A stretch of 64,000 nucleotides of DNA from Monosporascus cannonballus (GCA_004154925.1 QJNS01000109.1:62001-126000); one strand, 5' to 3'; counted from the stretch's first letter, positions 11,040 to 23,800 are shown. Program-made: numbers and translations. The notes: generated from the letters alone by a model not told the origin.

Positions 11040-11225
11040 CGATCTCGGCTTCCCCAAACGGTCGAAAAGCTTGGGCACCCAAGCCCGACCGTGCCAAGAA
11101 GATCACGTGATGGGCTCAAAGGGCTCAAAGGCTTGGCACCTTTAAGCCGGCTGAACCAACAGGTGGCTCAAGGAGCTTAAGGGGCTTAAGGGTTTAAGCC
11201 GGTTAAGTGGTTTAAGCCAGAAGTA
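11040..11225. repeat. Low-complexity block of GGCTCAAAG / TTTAAGCC motifs at repeat-block edge
   Basis: A stem-loop GCTTGGG-CA-CCCAAGC (about 11069-11084) and a palindrome ATCACGTGAT (11102-11111) precede direct repeats of GGGCTCAAA and several TTAAGCC/GGCTTAA units. It is the last unmutated DNA before the AT-rich block. It may be the terminal repeat array of a DNA element, but no transposase was seen. Confidence 0.5.
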
Positions 11226-11769
11226 AGATATATATATTTATTAATTCCATAGTTTAAATAGTTTTAGTTTGTAATAAACCATTTATTAATACTAATCGTT
11301 TACAATATAATATCGTTACCTAAGATATTTTTGGTATTACGAAACATAATACGTTACTGTATTTATTGTTCAGATTCCCACGATATTCCTGCTAACATAA
11401 ACCCGTTAACTTAAGGTTTAATAGTTGGTTAAACCGCCTAGTTCGTCATAGCAAAAACGTATTTGTTTAGTATTTTTCTTAATATAACGACCGATTTTTT
11501 TCGTTTATATAATTAATTTAAAATTTGACAAAATTATTAACCGTAACGTTTTTATAATTGCGATAACGCAAATGCCGTATATATTATTTGGTTATAAGCC
11601 ATTTAAAAGTAATTTAATATAAGAAAATCCGTTTAATTATATTTTTTCTGTACGAGTTATTATTATTACGTTATAACGATAAAAAATTTAATAGTAATTA
11701 AATCTGAAACGTTTTTATAATAATAATATAATTAATTTAAATTCGATAAATTTAATACTTTATATATAC
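11226..11769. other. AT-rich RIP-mutated sequence, unassigned
   Basis: The stretch is strongly AT-biased with scarce CA/TG. It has no open frame, and I did not match it to any of the four retrotransposon families in the window. It is probably an older repeat into which RT4-b inserted. Confidence 0.45.
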
Positions 11770-12041
11770 TGAAGTAAAGCAAGGTGTTACGTTTATAATC
11801 AGCCTCGAGAGATCAATAGACCTAAATCTTATATATATATTAAGAAGTTCTTTTTTGTCGTAGGCTTAACTCTAATAATATAACTATTACAACTATTTTT
11901 TTTAAATTTTTTAAAAATTTAGTTATTAAGATTTAATACTATTAATATAATGAAATTAAGTTTTTTATTTTGGCAATCTCTTTTTATATTATAACGTATC
12001 TTATTTATTTATATTAATTAGAATTTAATTTTTTTGCCTTA
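11770..12041 (+). repeat. RT4-b 5' LTR
   Basis: Starts TGAAGTAAAGCAAGGTGTTACG and matches the RT4-a LTRs (TGAAGTGAGG... and TGAAATAGGG...). The 3' limit is placed by alignment to the TCCA/TTCA ends of the RT4-a copies, so it may be off by a few bases. Confidence 0.65.
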
Positions 12042-12343
12042 ATTTATTTGATTATTCAGAAGAGGAAATTGGCTTTAGTTGTTGAGGTAATTTTCAATTT
12101 TTCGATTAATAGTTAGAGAAAATAAGATTTTAATTTAAAACCCAGATAACTATAGTTACGATTATAGAAATATGAAAACGTACATTACGCCTTATAAGAT
12201 AACGACGATACGTATGGCTGATAATAACGAAACGATTTTGAAATATTTTTAATTAAAAGATATATTTAGAAATTAAGCGTTTAAAGAATTTCGTCCTAAG
12301 CAAAATTTTTAGTTAACCGATTTCGGAAAATTATATGCCTAAA
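11770..12343 (+). mobile_element. RT4-b, left part: 5' LTR and leader of a Ty3/gypsy element
   Basis: The sequence follows the left LTR and leader of RT4-a (32559-33147) step by step, with mostly transition differences. It stops at 12343, exactly where the RT2 LTR begins, and resumes after RT2 at 52746. This is the outermost element of the nest. Only the LTR and about 0.9 kb of internal leader lie in the window, because RT1-d interrupts it at 53361. Confidence 0.7.
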
Positions 12344-12712
12344 TGTGACGGCTAGGGGGTTTAACCAATTATTAAACCTTAGTTGTACGGGTTTATATTA
12401 GCAGAAGTATCGTAGGAATCTAAGTAATAGATATAGTAACGTATTACGTTTCGTAATATTAAGGGTGCCTTGGGTAACGAATTGTTATTATAAACTGAAG
12501 TTATCTAAATTATGAAAATAATAAGCATATATATTATAATTCTTTCGATTTTGTCGAACCTGGCTTTATAGGCTTTACGATTAATCCTATCGAGCCGGCT
12601 TTATGGGCTTTATAATCGATCCTATCGAGCTATTACGTAATTCGACTTATATGGCTTAATTATTTCTTTATTGCGACCGTTTCCCGAGGCCGCAGCCTGT
12701 TAGGTTATAATA
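12344..12712 (-). repeat. RT2 3' LTR (left copy)
   Basis: Begins TGTGACGGC and ends with a mutated (C/T)ACAATA-type end. It matches 52412-52745 along its length, except for one extra 35-bp unit containing GGCTTTATGGGCTTTA, present twice here and once in the other copy. Confidence 0.8.
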
Positions 12713-12949
12713 TTATCTTCCTTTTTTATAATTTTCGCTCCGAAAATTTTTTTCCTTTTATAAATCTTTTTTTTTGCTATTATATCGGGTTATATTAAAA
12801 AATTAATTAAGCGAAAAACGACAAAACGAAATAACTTGTTAAATTAATTATGTTTTACACCGTAAATATATCTATATATTTTATTATATTCGTTGCAGGT
12901 TATTATCTTATCGTACTTTTTTGTCGAATTTCTTCCGGTACGAAAAATA

Positions 12950-13340
12950 CGTAATGCGGAATTAAGGTTTTTGTAACGTTAATAATTTTTTCACTTTTTA
13001 ACTTAAAAAGTTCGTTTTTAACCATTTTAAAATTAAAACGGAATTTTAAAAAGTTAAAAAGAAAACGGAATAAACGTAAGCCAAGGTTCGCCGTTTTCGA
13101 AAATAAAAAAATTATGGGCCGACCATATAATACGCATATTATTTCGTAAACTTCGGTCCTTAAAGAAGTTAAATAAATTGGAACGTTAAGAAAAACAGGC
13201 CGAATTAAAGGCCCCCCAGGCCATATCGGCAAAGGCCGTAATTCCTTTCGACTGGTTTAACCTTGACTTTATTAATTGGTTATCCGCCAATTAGGGGTCC
13301 TTTAGCCCTATTAATTTCGGCATTATTAATAAAAGTTTTG
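12950..13340 (+). pseudogene. RT2 antisense reading frame near 3' LTR
   Basis: On the plus strand, opposite to RT2 gag-pol, a coherent frame runs through ADHIIRILFRKLRSLKKLNK, a basic coiled-coil-like stretch, then KAVIPFDWFNLDFINWL (FDW codons at 13247-13255). It ends at a TAA shortly after VISTGR. Internal stops are TAA/TAG where CAA/CAG would be expected before RIP. Placement, basic coiled coil and the following FDW/hydrophobic tail resemble the antisense frame of RT1. The minus-strand frame at 12903-13232 over the same DNA has no gypsy-like motif and looks like its shadow. Function unknown. Confidence 0.5.
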
Positions 13341-13434
13341 TAATAAGTACTGGGCGTTAATAAAGTTTTTAGCAAGTTCCTAGGTGTTTTTGGAGTTTGG
13401 GTACTTTTTCTATTTAATTAAGTATTAAATAAAT

Positions 13435-13853
13435 TGTTACAGGAACAGGGGTTCCTGTCTCGAGGAGACCAACCTTTAAGGCCTAGCGTGGGCCTGCTAC
13501 AGCAGAACTCCGGAAGGGAGTTCTTGGCCAAGATAAGGTGATCTAAGTGATCTGGTGGATTAATCAAATCACGTAAATCATATAAATCTACGACATACTT
13601 ACTTTAAGGAATTAGGATATATAATAAATCGATCTTTTATATAAATAATACTTACTTAATTTCGCTTTTTAGCTATTAATTTAAGCTTTTAATCCAAAAG
13701 TAATTATACCGTTTTTTAATTAAAGGAAAAATTTTTAAATTTTTTTAACGAATAAACCACTAAATTATTTTTCGCCTTATTATTACCTGTAAATTAAAAC
13801 CTTTTTCAAATATTACTTATATTTCCAGATAAATACATAACAGGTTCGTTATA
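13435..13853 (+). repeat. RT1-a 5' LTR
   Basis: Starts TGTTACAGGAACAGGGG and ends in CAGGTTCGTTATA (from ...GTTACA). The first 130 bp are little mutated; the part next to gag is heavily mutated. Confidence 0.92.
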
Positions 13854-14099
13854 TTTTAATAATTCCTTAATTAATAGCCAACGAATAATTTATCGCCTAA
13901 TTAAGGCATAAACCTTCCTGAACTTAATATAAACGATAATACAAAACGATATTTAAAAGATAAATAATATATTTAATTCCCGTTATTAATTAATAAAATA
14001 TTATTAATAAAATTTAACGATTTACCCCCTATTAAAAAAATTTTCTAACTAATTAATAATATAATATTTCTTATTATTCGATTTTAAGGAAACCTATTA

Positions 14100-15269
14100 T
14101 TTTCGTAACCTTAATAATAACTTACCCCGGCTCCTAAGGATACCATCGAAATCCAGGGAAAGGAATCGGAAGAAAAAAAGAAGGTTAAGAAAAAAACGAA
14201 GGAAAAATATAGGACCGAAATCCAAAAGGGCAAAGAAAAAAAGCTTATTACGAACGAAAAGCTTAATTTTTTAACTTAAGAAGTTAAAAACTTAAAAAAG
14301 GAAAATACTTAATTTACTAAAGGAAAAAAACCGGCTTTTCTTTAATTTAGTTCGGCCAAAAGATAAAGCCAAAAGGCTGGTTATAAACCACCTTCGTTAA
14401 ATACGAGATAAACGTAGGAAAAAACTTCGATTTTACCCTTATTCGGCATAAACCAATTACGAGAAAAAACAATTCCGTTTCCCAGTTATCATAAAATGCC
14501 AAATATCAAAAATTATAAACTAACCCCCTCGAAACCTTATAACGGATCCGAAAATCCGGAAAAATTTTTGGTCCAAGCCAAATTTTACCTTAAGTTTTAT
14601 GAAAATTCTTTAAAAGAAAATTATCAGAAAATAATAGCCATTTTTTAATTATTTATTGGAAAAGTTTTCTTATAATTCGAACTTATCATAAGGGATTATT
14701 TAAAAAATTATCCCAAAAAATTATCGGACCTTATTAATTATATCTTTAATAATTACGAAAATTTCGAAAAAAAAATATACGCTTTATTCGGAAATCCCGA
14801 TAAAAAGCAAAACGTAATTAAGCAGCTTTATTTTTTTTACCAGACCAAATTAGCCGCCGAATATATAACTAAATTTAATCGTTTAACCGCTATTTTAAAT
14901 TTACCGGAAAACGCATTATTTTATCTTTATTATAATAATTTAAAACTTTAAGTTAAAAATAAATTATATATAAAACTTAAGGCTAAATCCTTTGCAAAAT
15001 ATATAAATAAGGTTATTATTGTTAACTGGCGCACCTTTAATCGGTACCTTAAAAAGAAAAGAACCGGCAAACGAGGTAATAATAAGGGCTTAAAAAGCCA
15101 AAATAAAAAGGACAAAGGCAAACCTCAAAAAAAAACGAATTCCGCTTTAAAGGAGCCTAAGAAAAACAAATCCAAAATGGAATGTTTTAATTATGGCAAA
15201 AAGGGGCATTTTAGGAATAAATATTATTCCCCCGCCAAAAGGAATTCCAAAAAAGGAGGGATTTCTTAA
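14100..15269 (+). pseudogene. RT1-a gag
   Basis: One frame can be followed for about 390 codons to the TAA at 15267-15269. It starts with a charged coiled-coil-like part (EIQGKESEEKKKVKKKTKEK near 14150). From about 14496 comes a capsid-like part with KPYNGSENPEKFLVQAKFYL, then LYFFYQTKLAAEYITKFNRL. Near 15180 lies a CCHC zinc knuckle read as CFNYGKKGHFRNKYY, in which the second and fourth Cys have become Tyr by G->A. About ten in-frame stops are TAA/TAG. Gag packages the element RNA; this copy cannot. Confidence 0.8.
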
Positions 15270-15299
15270 CCCCAGAAAAAGGCCAAAACGGCTAAATAA

Positions 15300-18200
15300 A
15301 AAACCGACAATAAGGCAGAAAAAAAAAGAAAAAAGTTAATTCGATTTCCTTCCAGCCAAAATTTATTATTGCCATAATTATTCAAATTTGAAACGATATC
15401 CTAAAATATAAAAATTATTTAATTTGCTAAAACTTTAAGGTTAAAGCCTATAAATATTATCCCGGATAAACGGCTTTTAAAATAGCCATAAAACTAGGAT
15501 ATTAATATTATTTTAATTCCCAGAAATATAAGATATATATAGAGGATAATTAATTTCGACCAGACGCCAATAATCATAAATAATTATTCCCGGAGTTTTA
15601 TAAGTTCTTAAAATATACTATTTACCAAAAAATATTATTAGTAAATCCTTACGATTTATTACATTTTATTATTTATTACCAGGATAATTATTTCGTTTAT
15701 TTTAAAGCTAAAGAAAATAATAACTTTTGGCCTAAATAAAATAATAAAACTTTTACTGAATTAGATAATAAATGCCGATACGTTAAAACTTCCCGATAAC
15801 TAGAATACCTTAAATCTTATTACTTATACCCCAAGTCAAAATGGAGTCAAAAAGCCATATTATAAGGATGTTTATATTACTTTCTAATACTTTATATTCA
15901 ACATAAGTTCCTAAATATAGGAATACCTTTTTCGGAAATTTATCTTTTTAATTTTATAACCCGGAAAACGTAAGGATAACAAACGAGATAAAAAAAAAGA
16001 CCTTAATGCAAATATGGCAAAAAAATATGGTTCCGGTATAAGAACAATTAATGCATTAAATATGTTATCAAAAAGGTTCGCGAATAAAAGTTTGCTTAAA
16101 CCGGAAAGCATTAAAAATCAAAAAACTTTAAAGGTTTTCAAAATTAAAGTAGCGAAAAGCCCTAATTTACAAAACCTTATACGAAATAACAAAAAAAATA
16201 CGTAATTAGATCAAGATTTTTTTCTAATATAAAAATAAAACGTTCAAAATTATAATTAATTTAAAAATAAAAAGTAATTTTATTTCCCCCGTAATAATAA
16301 AAAGATATTAAATCCTTTGGAAATATAAGTTAAAGTTTTACAAATTACGTACGATAAACGGAAACCTATCCATATACGAAAATGGACGAATTTTTCGGGA
16401 AATTAAAAAATTCCCAATACAAATTTAAGGATATTAAGAATATATTTCGCTGGATATCGCCGATATCTTTGGATACAATATTATCCTAGGAATGCCTTAG
16501 CTTTATTCCAATAATTTACGGATTAATTAGAAAAAGCGGATATTTTCGTAAAACAAAATGCCAAAAAAAAATAATCGAAAAATTTGTTATATTATTAAGG
16601 AAATACGGATTCCTAATTAAATCTTTATAATACTGCTAAAGTATTAAAGATTTAAAAGATTATTCAAAAATAAAAAAAATTACGAATTACCGCCATATAA
16701 TTAATAGGATTATAAGATACCTATTAAGGAAGGATATTATCCTAAGCTCCATAAGATTTACCATATAAACTTAGAAAAATCGAAAGCCTTATTAAAAAAT
16801 ATATAACTAAATTTAAAAAAAGAATATATTTAGCTTTCCAACTCCTTTACCGGATACCTTATTTTTATAATACCCAAAACCAAGGATAATAAGTAAAAGA
16901 TCGATAAAAACGGAAACCCTATTTATCGAAAAATAATCGATTATAAATAGCTAAATAACATTATAATCAAAAATAAATACCTTTTGATATTTATAATTAC
17001 TTTGAAAAAAAACATTAATAAAGCCAAATAATTTACAGCTTTAAACTTTCGTAATAATTATTATCGTATCTAAATGGCCAAAGGAAAAAAATAAAAAACG
17101 GTATTTAGAATAATATACGGATTTTACGAATACAAAATAATGCCGATAAAACTTATTAATGTTTTTGTTAATTTCCAAAATTTAATCATAATTACTTTCT
17201 AATAATTTCTAAATAAATTCGTATTTGTCTATCTCGACGATATCCTCATTTATTCGGAAACTTTAAAAGAACATAAGAAATACATAATCCAGGTACTTAA
17301 AACTTTAAACGAAACAAATATTCGAATTAACCCTGTTAAAAATATATAACATACGTAAAAACTAAATTTTTTGGGATATATTTTTATTTTCGGCCAAATT
17401 CAAATTCAACGCTTTAAAATGGAAGTAATTAAGAATTAACCTATTTTTAATAAGGTAATCATTATAAATATCCGATAAATTTTAAGATTTACGGATTATG
17501 TACGTAGCTTAATTAAGGAATACGGAAATATAATTAGGTTATTAATAAAATTTACTACCAAAAAGTATATGGAAAAAAAGTTTAAATTCTTAGAAAAAAC
17601 GAAAAAAACGTTCTAGATCTTAAAAAACGTAATTACCAGCAAGCCTATAATAAGATTACCTAACGCCGACAAAAGGAAACGCCTAAAAACGGATATTTCA
17701 AAATATGCATTAAGTGCCGTCCTAAAATAATTAAAAAATAACGGCAAATAATACCTAATGGCATATTATTTAAAAGCATTCCGAAATATAAAACTTAGAT
17801 ATTAAATTTATAATAAAAAACTATTAATAATTATTAACGTTTTTAAAAAATAAAAACCTTTTTTTAATAAAACAAAAGAACCTTTCGATATTTATTTTGA
17901 TTATAAAAACTTTATTCGATTTATAAAAATTTAAAAACTAAATAAACGGCATAAAAAATAAATAATTTTCCTATTAAAATTCAATTTCAAAATATACCAT
18001 ATTAAGGGAAAAAAAAATATCTAGGCGGATATTCTTAATCGTAAAGAAAATTACAACTCCAAAGTTCCCAAAAAAAATATGCAAATATTATAATATAACC
18101 AAGATAACATTATATAATTATACAAAATCTTAAAAAAACTAACTCCAGAATTTTTGATACGGTTCCGGAATTCCTATAATACGAAAAAACAAAAAAAAGT

Positions 18201-19590
18201 TTAACAGCTGAAACAATAGCCAAAAGATCAGTTATTATACTATGGCAAAATATATATTCCCAAAGATTAACAAAAATAATTTGTAAAGAAATTTTACAAA
18301 AACCCATTATACGGATATTAAGGAATTTTCAAAACCATCCGACAGCTACAAAAAAAATACGATTTCCCTAAGTTACGCCGTATGGTTAAAATAATTATAA
18401 AAAATTATAATATTTATAATAAAATTAAGGCAGTACGCCATAAGCTTTACGGGTTATTATAATTTACCGACATTCCTAACAAAATATAGAATACTATAAT
18501 TTAAGACTTTATTATTAACTTATTTCCATTAAAAAACTTAGTTACTGGAGTTAAGTACGACGGAATATAAATAATTATTAACAGATTTACCAAATATAGA
18601 TATTTTTTACCTTTTAAAAAAATTATAATAATAAAATAATTGGTTTATGCCTTTATCAGATATTACCTTAATAAATATAAGATCCCAAAAAGGATTATTT
18701 CCGATAGGAATACGTTTTTTACTTTAAAATTTAATATTAGTTTTTTTAAATAAATCGGTATTAAGTTTAAGTTTTTAATAACGTATTATCTTTAAACAGA
18801 TAAATAAATAAAACGATTTAATTAAACTTTAAAATAATATTTTCGAAATTATATTAATTATTAACAGAATAATTAGGTAAAATTTTTATTATTAATATAA
18901 ATCGCTTATAATATATTTATTAATAAGGATATAGGCGTATTTCCTTATATAACTATATATAGATACGATATAAAAATAAAATAACCTAAATAACCGCTTA
19001 ATAAAGTATTAAAGATTATTACGATTACCTTAAGAACAAAAATATTAATAATAAAAATCAAAACGATTTAAGTTTATTTCCATAATGAACTAAAGTTTTT
19101 TTAGCAAAAAATGGCTTAATATTATAATAAGAAAAAAATTAAGGGATTAATTTTAATAAAAAGAAATAAGGTTTACTTATTACGCCAAAAACAAAACGCA
19201 ATTTCGAACATCTTATAAATCAAAATAAAAAAACCTAATAATAAATTCGATTTTAAAAAATTTAATTTATTTAAGGTTAAAAAAATTATTTCTAAAATTA
19301 ATTACCAATTGTCGTTATTCAAAAACATAAAAATATATTTTATTTTCCATATTTTTTTGCTTAAACCAGTACCTAAGGACGCCCCGTTAAAAAAAGACCT
19401 GGAATTCGAAAAAGATTCTGATAAATACGAAGTTGAATGAATACTGGATTTTAAAATAATTAAAAATAAAGTTCAGTACCTAATTAAATAAAAAAATTAC
19501 CTACTTAAGGAAAATATATAGGAATTATTTAGCTATTTAACAAATACGATAAACCTAGTTAAAACGTTTTACCGCCAGAATCCTGACCGA
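15300..19590 (+). pseudogene. RT1-a pol (protease, RT, RNase H, integrase, chromodomain)
   Basis: Recognisable pieces in order are: a protease end with DIFGYNIILGMP near 16480; reverse transcriptase with the intact catalytic box YLDDILIYSE (YLDD at 17230-17241) and FLGYIFIFGQIQ near 17370; RNase H with ISKYALSAVLK near 17700 and ADILNRK near 18030; an integrase core with IINRFTKYRYFLPF near 18580 and IISDRNTFFTLKF near 18700; FHIFLLKPVPKDAPL near 19350; and a chromodomain at about 19410-19520 (KYEVE, ILDFKIIKNKVQYLIK). The C-terminal FYRQNPDRP is readable near 19570. Chromodomains target integration to heterochromatin. Dozens of RIP stops inactivate it. Confidence 0.88.
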
Positions 19591-20230
19591 CCGTTTCTAA
19601 TACGGCCAAGGTTACAGGCGATAACAGTTCCCCGCTTAAATTTAACCTTATGGCATTCCAATCGAAAGAAATAAATACCTTTATGATAGCGTTTATTTCG
19701 GAAACGAGCCGTACTTATTCCGTTTCCATATGTCGTTATTTTTCCTCCAATTTTTCCTATTTTTCCAGTTAATTTATTTCGTAATCTTTTTTTAAAATAA
19801 TAAAGGCCTTTTTTTGCAAAATATCCTATTAAAGGCGTAAACGTTTTAATTAATTAAGAAATTTTATTAACTTATTTTCCATTTCGCATTATTTTTTTTG
19901 TAAACGTTTATGTTTTTCCTTAATTTTTACTAAAAAGTTTATATTTAATACGTCGTAAGCCGAACGTTAATAACGGATATAATAACCATAATTTGGAATA
20001 TCTATTATATAAAAGTAATTAAGCTTTTTAAAACGGATATAATTTAAATAAGCGATAACCTTAAAGCCAAATTTCTCGATAAAATTTATACGATTATTAC
20101 GCGCTTTGCGTTAATTTAGGCGAGATTTTTTTTTTTCGAATATAATTTGATATGGTAAAGGTTAATTAAAAGTTCCCGAGATTTTTTAATTAATTAAAAT
20201 GGCTATTTACGGCTTTTTATTTTTAGGATA
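19555..20230 (-). pseudogene. RT1-a antisense reading frame
   Basis: Read from about 20230 down to 19559, opposite to gag-pol. Segments in order are VNSHFNQLKNLGNF-like, RYQRSAYDVLNINF, a basic coiled-coil stretch with LKRLRL and ILQKKAFIILKKDYEIN, METEQVRLVSEINAI, then VFISFDWNAIRLNLSGELLS and LAVLETVGQDSGGKTF before TAA. The same order is found in RT1-b, -c and -d. Stops are TAA/TAG at sites compatible with former Gln codons, and there is one probable shift near 20060. It overlaps the end of pol only slightly and is convergent with it. I know no assigned function. Confidence 0.7.
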
Positions 20231-20254
20231 AAAATCCTTAAAAAGGAGAAATAA

Positions 20255-20673
20255 TATTATAAGAACAGAAGTTCTTATTTCGAGGAAATTAACTTTTAAG
20301 GCTTAACGTAAATTTATTACGGCAAAATTCCGGAAGGGAATTTTTGGCTAAAATAAGGTAATCTAAGTGATTTGATAAATTAATTAAATTACGTAAATCA
20401 TATAAATCCACGATACATTCACTTTAAGGAATTAGGATATATAATAAATCGGTTTCTTATGTAAATAGCATTTATTTAGTTTCGTTCTTTAGTTATTAAT
20501 CTAAGCTCTTAATCCAAAAGTAATTATACCGTTCTTTAATTAAGGGAAAAGTCTTTAAATCTCTTTAACGAACAGACCATTAAATCATTCTTCGCCCTAT
20601 TGTTACCTGCAAATCAAGACCTTTTTCGGATACTGCTTATACCTCCAGGTGGATATATAACAGGTTCGTTACA
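20255..20673 (+). repeat. RT1-a 3' LTR
   Basis: Same length as the 5' LTR; ends CAGGTTCGTTACA followed by the TAAAT duplication. Its outer (right) half is little mutated and its inner half heavily mutated, the mirror image of the 5' LTR. Confidence 0.92.
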
Positions 20674-20678
20674 TAAAT

Positions 20679-22159
20679 CCGTTTTATTTTTATATATCGA
20701 AGATTTTTTTATTTCGTATATTTATTCGTTTTTTATTTTTATATCGTTTTATATCGTATAAAGTTTAATTATATTTATTATTAATTCGAATAATAAAATG
20801 TAAAAAATTAAATAACATTTAACTTTTAGTAAAAGTTTTAATTAGTAATTATTTTCTAAGATTTTTTTAATAATTTTGTATAAACCGATATATTTAAAAT
20901 TGAAATTTTTATTAAGTTGTTATGTTTAAATATTTTTTGTAACGAGAAAATGTATTTCCCCTTTTTTGAAAATTAACCTTTTTAAATATTTCTAATTATA
21001 ATATTTATATATTTAATTTTATACGAATTTTAATATTATTTTTAGTTTTTAATATAATTATTTTAATTATTTTAATATAAGAATTACCTTAATATTTAAT
21101 AGATTATAATTACGTAATTTTTCAAAAGTTTTTAAAATATATCCAAAATTTATATTTATTAATATTATCTTAATGCTGTTATAATAATTGGTATTATAGT
21201 TTAATTACGTAATTAATAATTTTTTAACTTCATTATTTTATTCGTAATTAATGTAATATCGTAAGTAAATTTTCAAAATTTAATTTGTTTATTTTGTTTA
21301 TTTATTTATTTAATGTTTAAATATGCTGAATAATTTGTAATTTAGGCCGATTTATATTATAAAACCTTACTAAAACTTAAATGCAAATTTTAATTTTTCA
21401 TTTAAAATAAATTTTATTCATAATCTGTATATATTAAAAATATGGTTAAAGAAAATATACATTATTTATTTAGCGTTTATATTTTTATGATATAGTAAAA
21501 AATAAGAAAATTTCGTAAATCGGTCGATAATTACGAAAATATTATCGTAATATATTCCGGTAATTAAATTTTTTAATATAAGAAATTTGATAATAAAGTT
21601 AAATGTAACTAAATACTATAATCGTTTTGCGATTAATAATAATTGTAATTTTCTATATAGCTTATGTTATCGAATTTTTATTCTGGCGGAAATATCGTAT
21701 TGCCGTATAATTTTTTATACCGTTAAATCTATTTTAAGAAAGAAATATATGCGTTAAAGCCGTTTTAAGATTTTATAGATTTTTAAATATTCCTATAACT
21801 GATATTCGTATATTTTTCGTATTAAATCTTTTTAATATGTCTTTAAAATTTATATTTTATTTATTTTTTAGGTTTGTTAAAAAACCGTCGTTATATTGCT
21901 AAATGTTTTAATGTATGTCGAAAATTATTACCCGAATTATCGTAATTTGTTATGGGCGTAAATATCTTTTTATAATAATATCAAAAATTATATAGTTAAT
22001 TTTAATTAAATTCTTTTTCGAAATTTAGTTACTTGCTTAAGGCATCCGCTTTATCATTTTCTAAGCTTTTTCTATGAATAATAACGAAGTTAAAGTTCGC
22101 CAATTTTGTTACGTAACGAAATTATCGTCTGGTAATTTCCTTAATTATGATAAATCGGG
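20679..22159 (-). pseudogene. RT2 pol, integrase and RNase H end
   Basis: On the minus strand, directly after the RT3 insertion, the RNase H C-terminus reads RFIIIKEITRR, FRYVTKLANFNFVIIHRKSL and ENDKADALSK (22159-22030). The part before RT3 (29533 upward) completes the domain. Further left, the integrase core shows YYDNIFVIIDRFTKFSYFLL near 21520. The remaining 3' end is separated by RT1-a. RIP stops are throughout. Confidence 0.82.
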
Positions 22160-22365
22160 TGTAAGAATACAGTCCCTATAAGGATAAGGCTAGTAGCCGA
22201 CCAGTCACCGATCAGCCACCGACCCACTTACTAATATAAATCCACTATCTGGCAGCTAATGGAAAACGCTAAATAAAAATAACTTAATACATTCGCTTTT
22301 TGGAATTTACTTTACGATTAAACGGAAATTATCTTATCCAGCTTATAATTATTTACTATTTTACA
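22160..22365 (+). repeat. RT3 5' LTR
   Basis: Contains an extra 22 bp (about 22197-22218, GACCAGTCACCGATCAGCCA plus two bases) that looks like a partial tandem copy and is absent from the 3' LTR. Confidence 0.9.
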
Positions 22366-22899
22366 ATTTTTCCATTAACTATAAAAAATAACGTAATAAT
22401 TACTAAAAATAAAACTTGCTAATTACAAAATAAATTTAAGTTACTAGTCGAAAAAACCGCCCATCGGAACCTAACCGACGAACAATCGATTACGGTATAA
22501 GAATAAACGAAAAAGCTTATAACAAAGCTTTAACGAACAAAGGACCATAATCCCCGGAGTTCTGAATTACCTTATATATATAATAAGGATGTATTCCGAT
22601 AACCGTTAACTAAATAGTCGGAAAACAGACGTAATATAATAATCGCGTTTTAGAATTCAAAATAAAAAAATATTAAATCCTTTAATAATAACCAGACTTT
22701 AAAAGTTATTCGTTAATAAAACGAATAATATTCGGAATTATTTTAATAATTAGCCGAATAATAAATATTATTATAAATTAAAAAATAAAGATTTATAAAT
22801 TAATTACCATATCGTCGTAAAAACTCAAAGGCGATAAATAAATACTGCTTTATAATTACCCGAAACTTTCCGAACGTACGTTAATTAAACAAAATAAAT

Positions 22900-23800
22900 A
22901 AAGATTATTACGGAAATTTACGCCGAAAAATTAAGGCAATATACTGTTATTTATATTTAATAGGCCATAGGCTATATGGACGTTTTTATTATAAACGTTT
23001 GGCGATTATACCGCATTATATTTAATTATTTTAATTACTTAAAAAAAGTAAAAATAAAAGGTTTATGGATTTTTATTAGGAAATATTACGTAAATTTTAA
23101 ATTTTTCTATACAAAATATAAAGAATACTTTATAGAATTATAGTAATAATCCGATTGATCGTTATTAAACTTTGACGTTAAATAAAAACTGTTAATTTAT
23201 AAAATAAAATTTATAAATGTTTTTAATCCGAGAAATAATTAAAATAATAAACGTTTTATTTTTGATTATTTTTATAAATTAATACCAGAATTATAAAATA
23301 CCTTATTACGAAAAAACATTAAATTAAAATAAATTAATAATATAATAAATAAAATAAAACGTTATTAGAACGTTTAAAAAAAGCGAAAAAACCGATTATA
23401 TTACGTTAAAGGTATTAATAAAACAAAACGATTCTATTTTAATATTTTCAGAAAAAAAACCTTCAAAATAAATTAAAAATGCTGTATAAAAATAATAAAA
23501 ATTACGAACGTTTTAATATTTGGAAAATAAATAATTACTAATTTAATTCCGATCGGAATAAATCAGTACGATTTAATACCCTTAATTTTCATAAAAGCTT
23601 ATTTAAATATTATAATTATAAAAAGCCGGGTTACAAAAACGTAAAATGCAAATTTAAAAAAAATATAAAAATTTTATTATTCCAGCAATATAAAAACTAC
23701 CTCCCAGTAGCCGTATAAACCATGATAATATATAACAATAAATTAAATTAAATCCTAAATATAAACTTAAAAAAAACCGGAATAAATATATACGTTTAAT
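22900..23800 (+). pseudogene. RT3 gag (C-terminal part readable)
   Basis: Only pieces can be read. The clearest is a zinc knuckle at about 23608-23655, YYNYKKPGYKNVKCKFK, where the first two Cys and the His have become Tyr and only the last Cys remains. It is followed by LLFQQYKNYLPVAV. The upstream capsid part is too mutated to delimit. Confidence 0.65.

Larger units (their letters stand above)
13435..20673 (+). mobile_element. RT1-a, complete Ty3/gypsy chromovirus copy
   Basis: Two 419-bp LTRs (13435-13853 and 20255-20673) flank a 6.4-kb interior. The target duplication TAAAT is exact (13430-13434 and 20674-20678). The purine-rich tract AAAAAGGAGAAATAA lies directly before the 3' LTR. In order come gag with a zinc knuckle, protease (DIILGMP near 16480), reverse transcriptase, RNase H, integrase and a chromodomain, followed by an antisense frame. 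The element sits in the 3' part of RT2. All frames carry RIP-type stops. Confidence 0.93.

Noticed and set aside
12903..13232. Minus-strand open frame of 109 codons
   Set aside because: It lies in RT2 after integrase but shows no gypsy motif, and the plus strand of the same DNA gives a more protein-like frame.
18110..18307. Minus-strand open frame inside RT1-a
   Set aside because: Opposite to pol in the RNase H/integrase linker, with no counterpart signal beyond chance.
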